Below are positions 23,741 to 36,078 of a stretch of DNA of 64,000 nt, piece after piece. Origin of the DNA: Cristatella mucedo (Eukaryota; Bryozoa; Phylactolaemata; Cristatellidae). The translations under genes and the position numbers were made by a program. The first letter of the stretch is position 1. Each line of letters opens with the position of its first letter. Where the stretch lies: assembly GCA_009760855.2 (NCBI GenBank), contig WPIO01000001.1, positions 16,678,501-16,742,500 on the forward strand, written 5' to 3'. The notes below the pieces were generated by a model that did not search any database, was not told where the DNA came from, and was given only the letters and a program-made list of their open reading frames with translations.

Positions 23741-24836
23741 TAAATGTGAGTCACGTAATGCACTGCAGCTAGAAGCAGAGCCAGTGCTGGTCGGTGATAA
23801 GGCGGTCATGATAGCGGATAGCTGCCCACCATCAGCTCCGTCGGATTGGCCATTTTGTGGCACTCGCAGCAGGAGGATGGGCTATGTAAGTAAGATAAAG
23901 AACCAGGGCATTGAGCGCATTGGCTCGGCTTCTATCGTATGACGTCTCAGCATATCATGGAGCATGTACGGGTGGTTCTGCATTCATATTCAAGCTCTCA
24001 CCTTATCCCCTATCCTAGCCGAACCCTCGCCTTTGTGTACAGTTACAGTGGCGAGTGACAGCCCAGCACCTTCCAGCGACCATTTCCCTGCTCAGTTAAA
24101 TACGATGAAAATAATCTGCGCTTATTGTGTACCTTTACTGCGAAAGCTACTTAGTATTGTGCTTCGAGCCCGACCTGGGCTGGATTCGTGGAGGGGATTT
24201 CTCTGGAAGCCATGCTCGTATCCAGCGTCAAGCTCGGAGATCTGCTGCCGTAGAGAGCAGCACAAGACGCTCCAACCAGTAAGCTAGGCGCCTCTACTAA
24301 TCAATTGGACGCCTGTCTGAGCATCAGTACTACAAAGAGTTTCCTGGTCTTTTAAAGAGTCTTGGAGCTAAAAATATGAAACCGCTACATCGATCGATGA
24401 ATGTTTACGGTTTAAGCCATTCTCGAAGGGTGTGTCATGCGTTACATATCTCGATAAAAGAAGGCTATCTCTACAAGTCCTAAAGTACTGATGCACTTTT
24501 GGCACATCCGGGAATGAGCTTAAAGGCAGAGCTCACCATTGTAGAAGGCTTTCCTTCGACTCATCAATTAACTTGTGATGGCGTGGGAATGAAATGTCCT
24601 CGGATGCGGACTGTAGAGTATTCGTTCTACTACAAACGTTTGGCCACCGGACGGAGTCGGCGAGTGACGTCGTCTTTCACGAACGCGATGTCTTAACTTT
24701 CTTGGTCAGATGCCAAATCCGAGTGCCTAAGGAGGGTGAGAAGACTTTTTAAATCAAGGTAAAACAACATCTGGCTGCACTATTAGCTGGGCTCAGGATT
24801 TTCTGTTGTGGGAACCAAGCAAGTCCGTTAAGTGAC

Positions 24837-24874
24837 CTGCAGCAAAGCTGCGGTCACCCGCAGCTTTGCTGCAG
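24837..24874. repeat. Perfect 17-bp inverted repeat, 4-nt loop
   Basis: The arms CTGCAGCAAAGCTGCGG and CCGCAGCTTTGCTGCAG are perfectly complementary around TCAC. Arms this long and perfect are unlikely by chance in a window of this size. Confidence 0.97.
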
Positions 24875-25540
24875 AAGCGATACCCCAGTCGTTCAATATG
24901 CTGGCAGGCGAGCTTACCAGCTCTCCAATTATTGTCGCGCCAGCTGTCGCGCCAGACAAATGACGGAAGAGCGCTCTAGCGGAGCATCGAAACAGGAGCT
25001 GCTTCTAGCTGGATTGTGACCTGCGTTTGGAGCAGATCAAGACTGTAACTATGCTAGCGCCTAGCTAGGCCTCTCAGCTCTTGATAGACGGATTACGCAG
25101 TTATGAAAAAACAACTTGCTAATTGCTACAGCCAACAAAATGAGTAGTAAATAAAGCAGCATAGGTCTATATTTGGTGATCTGTGGCAGTACACCCAATA
25201 TAGGAATATACTCAGGTATTTGCATTTATGCACATTGCGTACAGTACATTGCATATGTGTATATACATACATACCCTGTAATTACAGATGCCTGCAAATA
25301 CAATAAGTATGTTTGTATGCCTTACCTGTGTGCATGCGGCGTGTACACATAACATATGTATCCATGCATGTATATCTCAAAGTCCACATAGCAATAATTG
25401 CCTAGTGTCAATCAGACTAGAAAGCTCTTTGCAGAATACGAAAAGCATAGGCTGCTTCCGATGCGACTCCTATAGTTGAAAGCATTCTCATTCTAAGCAA
25501 GGAATTAAATGAGAAACTTATAACTGAATTGGAAAGCACC

Positions 25541-25582
25541 GTATATATAACAATATATACACATACATATATATAAGCATAC

Positions 25583-25617
<35 letters not shown>

Positions 25618-25748
25618 ATATACACACATACACACGTACGTGCATATATATATATACATATGCGTATATATATGTATATGTATGTGTATATATTTATATA
25701 TATATATATATATTTATCTGTGTGTGTATATATATTTTTATATATAGC
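25541..25748. repeat. TA/TACA-rich microsatellite
   Basis: Mixed TATATA, TACATA and TGTGTATA repeats over about 200 bases. Long frames on the minus strand here are low-complexity Tyr/Ile translations. Confidence 0.95.
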
Positions 25749-26647
25749 AAAGCAGCACTTAGGATAGCAGCTGCTAATGAATCGCCAGAATTGTAGCAAG
25801 TGTGAGAAGGCCTTGCACGGTTTCCAGAGTGGGTGACCCGCAGAGTAAAAGTGTCTCTCACGACCTACGTTTTAAGAAAACGGATAAGATAGTTAACCTA
25901 TTGTGCTACGAGGGTTTGAGGATGCAAGGGCTTGAAATCGCTGGAGCAGTTCAGCTCAATATGACGAAGACTTATGATAAACTTGTGATACAAATTTCGA
26001 TTAACGGCATCTACGATGATCTCTAGATAAGCTGGAGATTACCTCCAGAAGACAATCAAATACTGCTTGCTCAGTTTGCAACGACATTTCATCATTGTCA
26101 TGACCCACGATCGGATCGATTACGACGGAAAGGCGATAGTAGTCGGCATCAGCTATCATTCCTTACCCGACCAAGCTGAGCCATTATCACCATCCCAACT
26201 CGAAATGTCAGATTCGCTATTTGATTAGCCAAACAGCCGCCTCGTTGTCGATTTATTTCGGACGCCAGCCAACCTCACCAAACCAAGCGAACGCAACCCA
26301 GAAAACCCCGTTGCGCACAAGAAACCCTAAAACGGGCATCCAAAACCGACGATCGCTCCACCAACCTGAGGTTCACTAGCAAGGCCATCGCTTTGTGCTA
26401 TCGCGGCCGGGGTGTCCACCTCACCGTGGGCTCCACCCGTATAACTCCCAAGATCTCCATCCAACTGTACGAGCGCCGCCGCAGTTAGCCAGTTTTGTCG
26501 ATTCCCGTCCAACGTAAGAGGGTGAGCCTATACCTAGCGGCTAACTAGATGAAGTGCGTGCTTTCCTACCCCCCCCCAGGATCTACGCAGGCTAGACTAC
26601 TCTCAGTCGTTAGTGGCAGTGCAGCTGCCAGCAGGCTTATAAATAAA

Positions 26648-26795
26648 ATAAATAATTCATTTGTATAGCGCCCCAAGAGAACTAAATCTCTATCCAGGCG
26701 CTTCACATATGCCTCAGGGCTCGAGCCCACGACCTCAGCCAGACCATGGTCGGGGCGAGCACCTTAACCGCTGGACAAGCCCAGCTCGGCGGCTT
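26648..26795 (-). mobile_element. SINE1
   Basis: A clear minus-strand copy: AATAATTCATTTGTATAGCG and CCCCAAGAGAAC (tail), GGGCTCGAGCCCACGACC (box B) and CACCTTAACCGCTGGACAAG (box A), ending in CCCAGCTCGGC. With the copy at 3706 it defines the family at full length, about 145 bp. Confidence 0.88.
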
Positions 26796-27033
26796 CGCAG
26801 TTTGTCCTATTTACGGCCAATAGGATGGCAATTAACAGCTAAGCAGTTCAGCCACTCGCCCCCTAGGCTATTTTAGCTGTGATAGCTCGTTGTCGAGCAT
26901 ATCCGCGCTTAGCCGTTCTGCTGCATCGACATGTCAGCCCTATATTGCCCTCAATGCATCTCAGAACAGAAAGTCTGCTGCCCCCTTTCTTTCAATAAAA
27001 GACCATTTACGAAAAATGTATTTCGTGTGAGGA

Positions 27034-27063
27034 TCTAGCCTGATCAATGCTGATCAGGCTAGA
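27034..27063. repeat. Perfect 13-bp inverted repeat, 4-nt loop
   Basis: TCTAGCCTGATCA and TGATCAGGCTAGA flank ATGC. It sits exactly at the 5' edge of the family A LINE copy. Confidence 0.95.
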
Positions 27064-28588
27064 CCCTCCGTGCTCGTGCTCCTAAATCTATCAGCAGCAT
27101 TTAACATTATTGACCGCAAGATCCTTCTGGAGCGCTCTTCCACACGTCCAAGTATCACTGGCACAGTGATAAACTGAATTAGCTCATACTTCATTGAGAA
27201 TTATTAGATTGTAGATGTAAACGACTTGTGTTTTTATCTAAGAAGCCCTTAAAATATGAGGTAACTCAGGGCGTCGATCTTAAGCCACCTTCTCTTCGTT
27301 GATCACGATGTTTAACTTGAACGATTGAGAACAACAATCGGTCTGACAGGCGAGGCACTGGCGTGATTCAGATCGTCCATGTCTGATCACGCTCAATCCG
27401 TGTCGTGTGGGGGTCAGGTCTCACACACGAGACGGGTCACCATCGGAGTCCCTCCAGGGTCCGTCATCGGTCCCTTGATGTTCTCCATTTATACTAAACC
27501 TCCGAGAAAAGTGATTAAGGCCCATGGAATAGGATATCACTTTTATGCTGACGATACTCAGCTGTATGTGCCATTCAAACCGCCGAAATCTACTGCAGCA
27601 ACTGATAACATGAATGCTTGCCTTGCCAACATTAGGTCCTGGATGTCGGAAAACTTCTTGAAACTGAATGACGATAAAACCAAACTGCTGCTCATAGGAC
27701 ACCCTTAGTGTGTGGCTGGATTAGAAGGCTTTGCTCTTCTAATTGGTGATGTGGTCGTGCGACCATCACGTGCTTGAAATTTAGGTGTCGTTTTCGACAG
27801 TTGCCTAAATTTCACAAGCTTCATTCAGAAGACTGCTTCTACGACTAACCATCACGTCCAATCCCTATCTAAGATTAGGAGCTGTCTTTCACAGTGGCTT
27901 GCAAAAAATTTAACTAGCTCCTTAATTCTGCCTCGGCTTGATTCTTGTAATTCCCTTCCTGCTGAGCTACCAAAGAAAGCAACTAGTCCACTGCAGCTAG
28001 CTATGAATATCGCTGCAAGGCTAGTTTTCAAGTCCTAGAGGTTTGACCACGTGTCTCCTCTGCTAAAAGAGCCAGGATGGCTGCCGATTGATCAAAGGAT
28101 ACAGAACAAAATTCTTAGGCTGACCCACAAGACCCGCCACTGCTTGGCTCCTCCAAACCTAGCTGAACTGCTGTATCAGTTTTAGCCTCTCTTTGTGCCC
28201 TCAGGTCCTGTGTGAAAAATAAATTAGCTGTTCGTATTCTTTCCATTAAAGACCGTTGGCTACAGAAGCTTTAGATCTGCAGGTCCTAGACTGTGGAACT
28301 CGCTTCCACAATTCTTAAGCAACGACAACTACTCTCGTACTGCCGACTATGGCTCATCCTTTTCAGCGGTCCTGAGCTGCTACTTTAATTATACTCACAG
28401 CCTCAACTGCTCTCCTAAATCTGCTATGGTTTCCATTTTCTGTTTGCTGCGCGAGATTAAGTCTGTTTTCTAACCAATGCTTACTGAAAACAGCTTAGGC
28501 TGTGAGTGTGCTACACAAAGCTCTCCTGCATAACACTCACTTAGTCTTTGTGGCTTTGCGGAGTTACAGACGGAGATAAATTACATTT
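27064..28588 (+). mobile_element. LINE family A copy
   Basis: Translations in successive frames give LVLLNLSAAFNIIDRKILLE (first RT catalytic block), then VPPGSVIGPLMFSIYTKPP with the catalytic turn FYADDTQLYVPF in an open frame at 27379-27708, then LNDDKTKLLLIGHP, and afterwards NLGVVFDSCLN, PRLDSCNSLPAELP and KDRWLQKL-like remnants up to the 3' end at 28588 (GGAGATAAATTACATTTAA). Both YADD aspartates are present, but stops after HP and frameshifts elsewhere disable the copy. No endonuclease is seen. Confidence 0.88.
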
Positions 28589-29930
28589 AATTCACTGTCT
28601 ATACTTCCCCCCTCGCTAATGTCATCTACAAACGCAGTCTAGGCTTCTATTTCTATGCCGACGATACCCGGTTCCCGACCTATACTTTAACCCTTCTAAG
28701 CCTCAGCCGATTCACTTAATTCCCTTGCGGCCTGCATTAACGACGTTTGATTCCAAATGAATAATAATTAATCCCTAAAGCCCAGTGTCGACAGAAAGTT
28801 GGAAGACATAACCCTCTACATTTATTCAGAAAGCATCACTCTCGTGACAACTGCCCAGAATCTAGCTGTACTATTGCTAAAACGATTTACATCAGATGGG
28901 AAGACTTCCTCCACCGTAGAATCAAATTTCTTAAACTGAGAATTATTAAAAGTAATTTCCTAAATTGAATAATGATAAAACAACTTAACAGTTATATGCG
29001 AACCGAGTGTGATTCAAAACTTGAAAGGGCTAACTCTCAAAATTGGCTCTGCCAGCAGCATATCTCCAGTTGAATCTGCACGAAATCTAGGTGTCATGTT
29101 CCAAAGTGAACTTTCATTAGACGACCATATCAGCTCCACACTCATGGCTGCCGTCTTTCAGCTGCATAAAATGTTTAAAATGTGGGCTAGCTTAGACAGA
29201 GATACTACATCAAAACTGGTTCGTGTATTTTTGACATCTCGTCTCGACTTCTGTAACTAACTGTTTGCTGGTCTCCCGGCGTATGCAAGTAGGGGCTTAC
29301 AGTGGTGCAAATCTCAGCGGCTTGGCTTGTCTTCCGCGAGCATCGCAGTTGTTACTTCGCACCACTTCTCCCCGACTTTTACTTGCACCAAATCAAACAG
29401 AGTATAGACTTCAAGGTTTTGTCACTCGCTTTCAGGTCCCTCCATTCTTTGGCTCCAGCCTACCTATCAGATTTACTCCATCACCAGACCAAGCATCGTA
29501 CCACCCACTTTTCGGAGTCTAATTGTTTACCAAAACCTCGTACAAACCTCAAATCTATTGGAGACCGTGCCTTTAGTTTGAACGCTCCCGAAGCCTGGAA
29601 CTTATTGCTGACTTGCGTCATGACATATCCTGACCATGTATAAAAAAGAAGCTAAGAACATATCTGCTTATCACAGCATTTAGTGGCTCCCTGCGATTCG
29701 TCCTTTATGTGCTTACGCGTACTGACACTGTGCATGATGCCACTAACCAAACTTGTATGCTGTTTCCTGACCCTGTGCGCGTCACCCCTAAGCATGTTAT
29801 TATTGTTGCTTCTTGAGCATTCTACCATTTCGACCTTGCTTCCTTTGCAACAAACTTAAAGTGCCTAGAAAGAGATTGAGTTCTCTGAGAGCGCTATATC
29901 AAATATGCTATTATTAAAAATTAAATTAAT
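28589..29930 (+). mobile_element. LINE family B copy
   Basis: It starts with an RT fragment (GFYFYADDTR, about 28646-28675), continues after frameshifts through ARNLGVMFQSELSLDDHISS (29079-29138) and LVRVFLTSRLDFCN, then DFKVLSLAFRSLHSLAPAYL and PRTNLKSIGDRAFSLNAPEA (29540-29605). The tail lies at 29855-29915 with the GTGCCTAGAAAGAGATTGAG hairpin. It follows the family A copy with no gap. Stops such as the one after DFCN mean it is inactive. Confidence 0.9.
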
Positions 29931-31875
29931 GTTATATTAAATAAATTTAATTAGTATTTAAATCGAAATGCTGCTAAGGTCTTCGACACTGATATGCTGC
30001 CGATAGCGAAGCAGGGATAACGGCTGCTGGTACGATACAGAGAACGCTCGCTGCGCTATGGCAATAGAAATACACGCAGCTGTGAAAACTAGCCTAAATA
30101 TTCTTATGAAAACGCCACCTCAGAAAAAGCCGCTCCGAGTACTAGGTGCTAAGCTAAAAATGGCAACTGCCGAATTTCGCATCGTGGTTTCAGCAGCAGC
30201 CTAAAGTTACACGATAATTAGTCGTTAAAATGTCATCGCAAAACTTATCCGCGCTCCTTTCAATCTAGCCGTGGCGCCGATCAATGCTCCGTATGACCTC
30301 CTCGAGGAACAAAGCAGAATAAAGGGATAGCGCGCCTACAGGTTTTACCCGAAGGAACAAAGATGAGCGCACAGGAATGCAATGGCGGCCGAAGATAGCA
30401 GGGCATTGTTGGTTACTTTGGAGCTCCTGGTGCCAATCGAGACGTTTCAGTTCAGAAGCACAAGAAATACGCATGCGCGAATGTCACGAAGTCGCGCCGA
30501 TCGATGCGGACCGCCTGAGACGCCATTGCTCTGCGGTGGTTTACAAGGGGCCAGGGAATGGCAACGTATCGATGATGATGTCACGGTAGTTACAGTATGA
30601 GTGAAGAAAATCCCTGTCTGCTCTCAGACTAGAGACTGAGACAGGGACCAATAACTTGATTGAGTCGCTCTTCCCCGATGAGACCCGATTTTACGAATAC
30701 CAGTCCTTCGCGAAGGCTTCTGCATAGGGCCATATTTGCGATGCAAAATGCAAGTGCCCGTGCAGCTCAGCTGATTTTACTCATGACAACCCAGACTGCG
30801 AGAAGCGAGTTGCTCACCGGGCTGTATCAACGAAGCCCTCGGGATGCGGTGCCAAAATCCAAGGCTGACCCAGCCATTATCAATGAATACGACGGGTATT
30901 ACGCTAGGATTCCGTGCTGGAAGCAAAGAGACAAGGTGTTAGAATCTAGGCCTTTGAACGATTAGAAAGCAGTAACGGCTGGGAAATTGTACAGAAAAGA
31001 TCCATCAGGCTTGGCCTACTAAATAGATGCAGCCTGTGGAGGGATTTCTATCCATCACTATTTTGTACATGGGCGTGCGAGAGGGAGGCGCGACCAGTTT
31101 GCTGCTGACTTTAAATAAAAATATTTAAAAATCGTGGATTCAAATAAATGAGACTTGAGAGAAGAGAATCGATAGCAAGCTGTCCAATTCGATCGCGCCA
31201 ATGGCAAGATCTAGTTAGGGCAGTCTTGCGTTAATCCGTTGCATTCTCAGCATTCCACTAATTGGCATCCTGTCAAATTGCTCTTGTTACACCCCCTATC
31301 CGATTTCCAGCTCCCTGCTTGAAAAGCAGATTGCCTATTTTAGTCTTTTACTTATCAATAATTTGATGATGCTTTGTTCTACGCTGAGCAGCAGCTGAAC
31401 CTATATCGAGGCATCAATGCAGCGATGTGAGCTCGTTACTTGAAAATTATCAACCTCCACGCCACGCTTGAGCGATGCTCACACTTTAGAGTTTTGAATC
31501 ATATGTAAGACTGTGTCATCGTATTCAACTAGCTTCCAAAACTGCCAGCTTAGCTGAAAAAATAGTCAGCCTTGCAGAAAAATTCTAGGAACTGCGAGAG
31601 AGTCAGGCTGTGCACAGCAGTGCCTACCGATGGCAACACTGATATTAACATCTCGCACTTTCAACTCCGGCATTTTATTATTTCGCAGCCTTTCAGTATG
31701 TGACGGCACTTTTTTTAAGACATTGCCGTGCACTGCTAACGCTTCGGGAGTTCCAACCTTTGCTGACGATGAATGTTAACCAAGAAAGTTGGCATTGCAG
31801 TGACGGAGCCGCCCTGCTGCCGCGTCTGCTTGATAAATACCCCCTCCCCATAGACTTAGCGCACTTATATGGTGC
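29931..31875. other. Intergenic, no gene recognised
   Basis: No supported gene. Overlapping frames at 30370-30965 in several phases have no domain. An imperfect inverted repeat (TCCCTGTCTGCTCTCAG / CTGAGACAGGGA) lies at about 30610-30648. Confidence 0.45.
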
Positions 31876-31879
31876 TCAC

Positions 31880-31992
31880 ACATCAAGACCAAGGTCGTGT
31901 GTTTGAATCCTGCAGCTGACAATTGCTGAAATTCCTTATTGCTCACTGAAAGCGGGGTGATAGCCACTGAGTTCCTTCTACCGCGATATAAA
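31880..31992 (+). mobile_element. SINE2 fragment
   Basis: Box B-like AAGGTCGTGTGTTTGAATCC followed by the SINE2 body (GCTCACTGAAAGCGGGGTGA, TAGCCACTGAGTTCCTTCT). The A-box region is not clear. Confidence 0.6.
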
Positions 31993-31999
31993 TATCTCG

Positions 32000-32515
32000 C
32001 CGACCAGTATTGGCTTCCAATGAAACATCTTGTCAGTTTCGAGGTTTTGCCTCTAACTTTATGGTCTCTTCATTTTCCTGCTCAAGCCAGCCTATCAGAA
32101 CTCCTCCCCGACTAGGCTATGCTTCGTACCACACGCTCTTCTGTCTTAAGTCGCTTAACTATGTCTCAAAAAACCTCAAATTCTCTGGAGACCACGCCCT
32201 TAGTTAGCAGGTCTCCCAAAGCTTAGAACTCACTCCCGACTGATTTTTCACGGCATACCCTGACTCGACAAAATTTATAAAGAAGCTAATCTACTACTTT
32301 TTCTCACAGCATTTGCTGAGAACTCGTGATTCGTCCTTTGTTCTCTTATGCTTGCTGACACTGGCGGGTTACCACTAAGCATCATGCTGACACTGCGTGT
32401 GTTGCCATTAATCATATTACTATGCTTCTTTCGCAGAATGAATAAAGTGCCTAAATAGAGATTAAGTTTTCTGAGGGTGTAAAAATGTATAATTACTACT
32501 GTTATATAATGAGGC
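32000..32515 (+). mobile_element. LINE family B, 5'-truncated copy
   Basis: Translation in mixed frames shows the C-terminal ORF2 region (SCQFRGFASNFMVSSF, then NLKFSGDHALS) and the family B tail (AAAGTGCCTAAATAGAGATT, AAGTTTTCTGAGGGTG). The tail is shortened and its microsatellite eroded, so the copy is old. Confidence 0.8.
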
Positions 32516-32519
32516 TGTA

Positions 32520-33718
32520 GAATAAACTGACCTTAACTTTACGTCTACCTTCCTTTTCACCCCAATTAACAAAAGCCACTATGTTGCTGCTCCAAGAGCA
32601 ATCGGCCTCTGGCACCATTTCTTCTGCTCCCATACCTAATCATACAGAGCACTCGAGTGGATGCAAAGCAAGTCCTTGAAGATGGGCATGCGATTGCATG
32701 CGATGGACTCTTATTGCTGCTTTATGTGCGGTCTGGAGGCGGTCATGCCGCGGTCAATCGTACGCCATCTGATGCCTCTGTGCTGTGGTCTCACTCAATC
32801 CGGCCGCAATCTGGCGATCGGTCTCTGCAGACACGAGGGTGGCTCGGGCGACTCACGATTGATCGAACTACATCCGGGCAGCTTGCCGTGCAAGCGTGGG
32901 AGGGTCGAAGCGGGTGCGAATGAACGCCATCCACAAAGCGTTGCCATCAGCGAACGTACGTCAGCCTCCTGCGAGTGTACAATACATATTCATTCATTGG
33001 GGCGAGTTCCTTTTGCCGTTCGTTCGCTGAGTCGAGGCTCCGAGTAGAGGAATGTTAATGTTTTGAAGAGCCTCACTTGCTTTGCGTCCATGCACGCGTC
33101 GATGTGCAAGGCAGTGTGACCCATAAGAGCCCGAAAGCGGTACACCCTCCGGTCGGTTTGTAATCAATTATGACCAAACCGACTGAGAGAACCTTTGCGA
33201 GCTCATCTCACCAGTCAACTGACAGTGCTGCGTGTTGCGTTGCTGTAAAATAAATACAGATCGTCGAAGTAGTTCCTTACCGAAAAACTGTTGCTTTATC
33301 GCTGCACAAAAGCTCCTGCAGGCATCGCCAGACACCGGAGGATTGTGTGACTTAAGCAGCAGCTCGCGACCAAAACCGAGGTCTTTAAACTAACTGCTCA
33401 ATTAAGTATCGCAACGCTGATATCTCGAGAAATCACGAGGATTTAGCGTCCACAGCATCCACATGCTACGTATCCACAGCATCCACAGGCTACGGATGAG
33501 TCCGTAGCCTAACAATTATAGTCCTATTGCCCGTCTTGTTCATGTTTAAGTAGGGCAAGAATTCTCAAGAATCGCCTCAATGAAGAACGTCAGCCGTGTG
33601 CTGATCTGAAGGAGAATTTATATCAAGTGGCACCAGCTCTGACATGTGCAGCCTCACCAAAAGTACTTCGAGAGACATAGCAGTATGCAATCAAACTGTT
33701 TGTGACGTATCTCTCCTT
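32520..33718. other. Intergenic, no gene recognised
   Basis: A 128-codon frame at 32661-33047 overlaps an 88-codon frame in another phase; neither has a motif, and no promoter or splice pattern supports them. A 9-bp perfect hairpin (GGCTACGGA / TCCGTAGCC) lies at 33488-33509, preceded by a repeated ATCCACAGCATCCACA. Confidence 0.45.
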
Positions 33719-33720
33719 CC

Positions 33721-33722
33721 CC

Positions 33723-33808
<86 letters not shown>

Positions 33809-33810
33809 GT
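33721..33810. repeat. (CT)n microsatellite
   Basis: About 40 CT units with a few TT or GT interruptions. Confidence 0.98.
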
Positions 33811-34439
33811 CGAGAACGCATCGTTCTTTTCCTCTTCAGTGGTAAACAGCCCTTCTACGGAGCAAATATAGTTCAGGCCAACTCGTGTGGACGGAGGATA
33901 GGAAGAGAGTTTTGATGCAATAAGCCTAATTCAGATGCCCGGGCCTCAAACCGAAATCAGCTGCATCTGTCGCTTTCATTCCCTCGCCAGCCTATTGGCC
34001 ACCGTTGCACGGCAGGGCGATGGAAGCAGCAAGCGGAGCGAAGCCGCGGCTCTGCAAGCACTTGCTGGGCAGAACTTCATGGACCGAAAGCAGCGGCAGA
34101 GCCAGGCGAGGTAGAGGGGCATTTGCCTCACCCTCATTCCGTTGCAGCGACCTAGAACGCCCCCTTATTCCTACTCGCGCCGCCGCCGCCCCCGACCGTC
34201 ACCGACGACGAAATTACGTCCTACTTTCGGTCGATGAGCAGCCGCTGATGGCTATCAAATTACCACTACCAAGCTGTGGGCTACATTTTTCATTACTAGC
34301 GGGTCTGCTTGCCCCCATAAATAAAAATCTCGCTGCTCTTCCCCTCCTCTGCAACTTCCAGCACGAAAATCTTGCGGATCGTGCCCTACCCAGATGATAT
34401 TAATCCTGGCTCCGCCTCTAAGCGAGAGTGAGAGGTCGG

Positions 34440-34452
34440 ACGAGAGAGCGAA

Positions 34453-34548
<96 letters not shown>

Positions 34549-34718
34549 AGGGAGAGAATGAGAGGGAGAGTCAGCGAGAGCGAGAGCGAGAGAATGAGAG
34601 AGAAAGGGAGAGAGAAAGGGAGAGAGAGACAGCGTGAGCGAGAGAGAGACAGCGAGAGCGAGAGAGAGACAGAGGGAGAGAGAGAGAGAGACAGCGAGAG
34701 CGAGAGAGCGAGAGAGCG

Positions 34719-34772
<54 letters not shown>

Positions 34773-34776
34773 TGAT
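34440..34776. repeat. (GA)n microsatellite, long and imperfect
   Basis: A pure (GA)n block at about 34455-34542 passes into GAGGGAGA, GACAGCGAGAGCGA and GAGCGA variants and back to pure GA before 34770. Large open frames on both strands across it are Ser/Leu or Arg/Glu low-complexity translations, not genes. Confidence 0.98.
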
Positions 34777-36030
34777 AGAGATTGAGCGACATACATCGCC
34801 ATTCAAGCGCCGCTGGTACTGCAGACGATTGTAGATCGTTCCTGGCTCAAGGCGAAATTACTTTCCGACATTCAGTCCAATGTCAGCCTCCCCCAATCGC
34901 AGTGTATGATGGGAAAAACGCATCCGCTGAATCTACGTCGGAGAGCGCCAAAGGTTCTGACCTCGGCCACCCATAAATGCTTTGCCTTCTTAGGCTCGGT
35001 GGCTGGACCGCTCTAGGCAGTGGTATTGCGGTAATAGGTCGCTACTTGTAGGGTCACACACCCAGTGATATTCGGGACTGCCGAAAGTTTGGGTCGCCAT
35101 CATCGTGGGTTACCGTATGCATGCGCGGCGGCCATACTCGCCGTGGGTTGAGGACTCGGGGGCCTTCAGCGTTCGCCGATCAAGGACGCGTCCTTGCTGG
35201 CTGCAGGGCAGCGATTGGAACGCAACCTCTTTTGAGGCACGGTGCGCCGGAGGCGCTGTTCCCGTACGTCTGTTGCCTAGGCGCGGCGATGGCGCTAATT
35301 TGCTTGAGGCCACGGTGTGGTTAATTCATCGAGCAATCGTGCCCTGGCTTTCAAATCAAGGTCCTACCAAAAAGGTAAGGGCGGTGGCTACACCTCCCAT
35401 CGATTCTCAACTGCCATGGCACGGGTAAAGGTCATGCCGGTGCGGCCTCCTCCTTCAATTAAGACGCTCATCAAGCTCACGAATTCGCGTAGCGTGAGGA
35501 TTTTTCAAACGCTGCGAGGCGCGGTGCGGCCCGGGTGCATACCGAAAGAATCGATCTAACTTCCTGCAAACCTGCGGAGCTAATGATCCGCTCAGGGACG
35601 GAGTGCTACCTTCCGACGGCAGCCGGTGCGATCGCAGAGCCGCTAGAATCTGACCAATGGCAGCGCTGCTCGCTCGCTGAGTGCAGCACTCTTCATGCTT
35701 CCGCCGCCCTTTCGCCAGCGCTCGCACAGCAGGCTCTCGATCCGCAGCGTCCGTGCAAATCGTATAGCGAACTCTGCCGGCAATCGAAGCTTGCTTCGGA
35801 GCGGACCGCAATCTAGCCGACACACATTTCACGGACTTTCGGCCCCAAGTCGCCCGAAAAGCGGCGCCGATAAGCTGAGTCGGTGTGCTGCGCGCATGCG
35901 CCTAGTCGAAACGGTGGGGGAGATAGGGCTCCTCGCCGCTCGGACGAAGCGGCGAGGAGCCCGCTGCTCATCGCCCGCGGTTGCCGTGTCGCGTCCTACT
36001 GGGCGATGGATAGCTAATTGCCAATCCTGC
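34777..36030. other. GC-rich block, no exon that can be supported
   Basis: CpG dinucleotides become frequent from about 35100. Frames of 100-130 codons overlap on both strands, as expected of GC-rich sequence with few stops, and none has a motif. A CpG-island-like promoter region is possible, but I see no TATA-initiator pair. Confidence 0.45.
35926..35962. repeat. Perfect 15-bp GC-rich inverted repeat
   Basis: GGGCTCCTCGCCGCT and AGCGGCGAGGAGCCC flank a 7-nt loop (CGGACGA). Confidence 0.97.
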
Positions 36031-36078
36031 CCCCCCCCCCCCGCGCGCGCGCGCACGCGCGCGCGCGCGCGCGCGCGT
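36030..36078. repeat. Poly-C followed by (CG)n
   Basis: Thirteen Cs run into about 18 CG units with a single CA interruption and end at GCGTGC. Alternating CG of this length is a classical Z-DNA-forming sequence. Confidence 0.97.

Larger units (their letters stand above)
23745..26645. other. Intergenic, no gene recognised
   Basis: Apart from the hairpin at 24837 and the AT array at 25541, nothing was recognised. Frames of 60-107 codons lack motifs. The segment 26240-26520 is richer in CC/GC but shows no splice-consistent exon. Confidence 0.5.

Noticed and set aside
33488-33509. Hairpin with GATGAGTCC resembling a hammerhead core
   Set aside because: It lacks CTGATGA and any following GAAAC; it is a simple 9-bp palindrome.
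34255-34806. Ser/Leu-rich and Arg/Glu-rich frames up to 183 codons
   Set aside because: Translations of a (GA)n array on either strand. The same applies at 45709-46218, 58024-58261 and 63504-63975.
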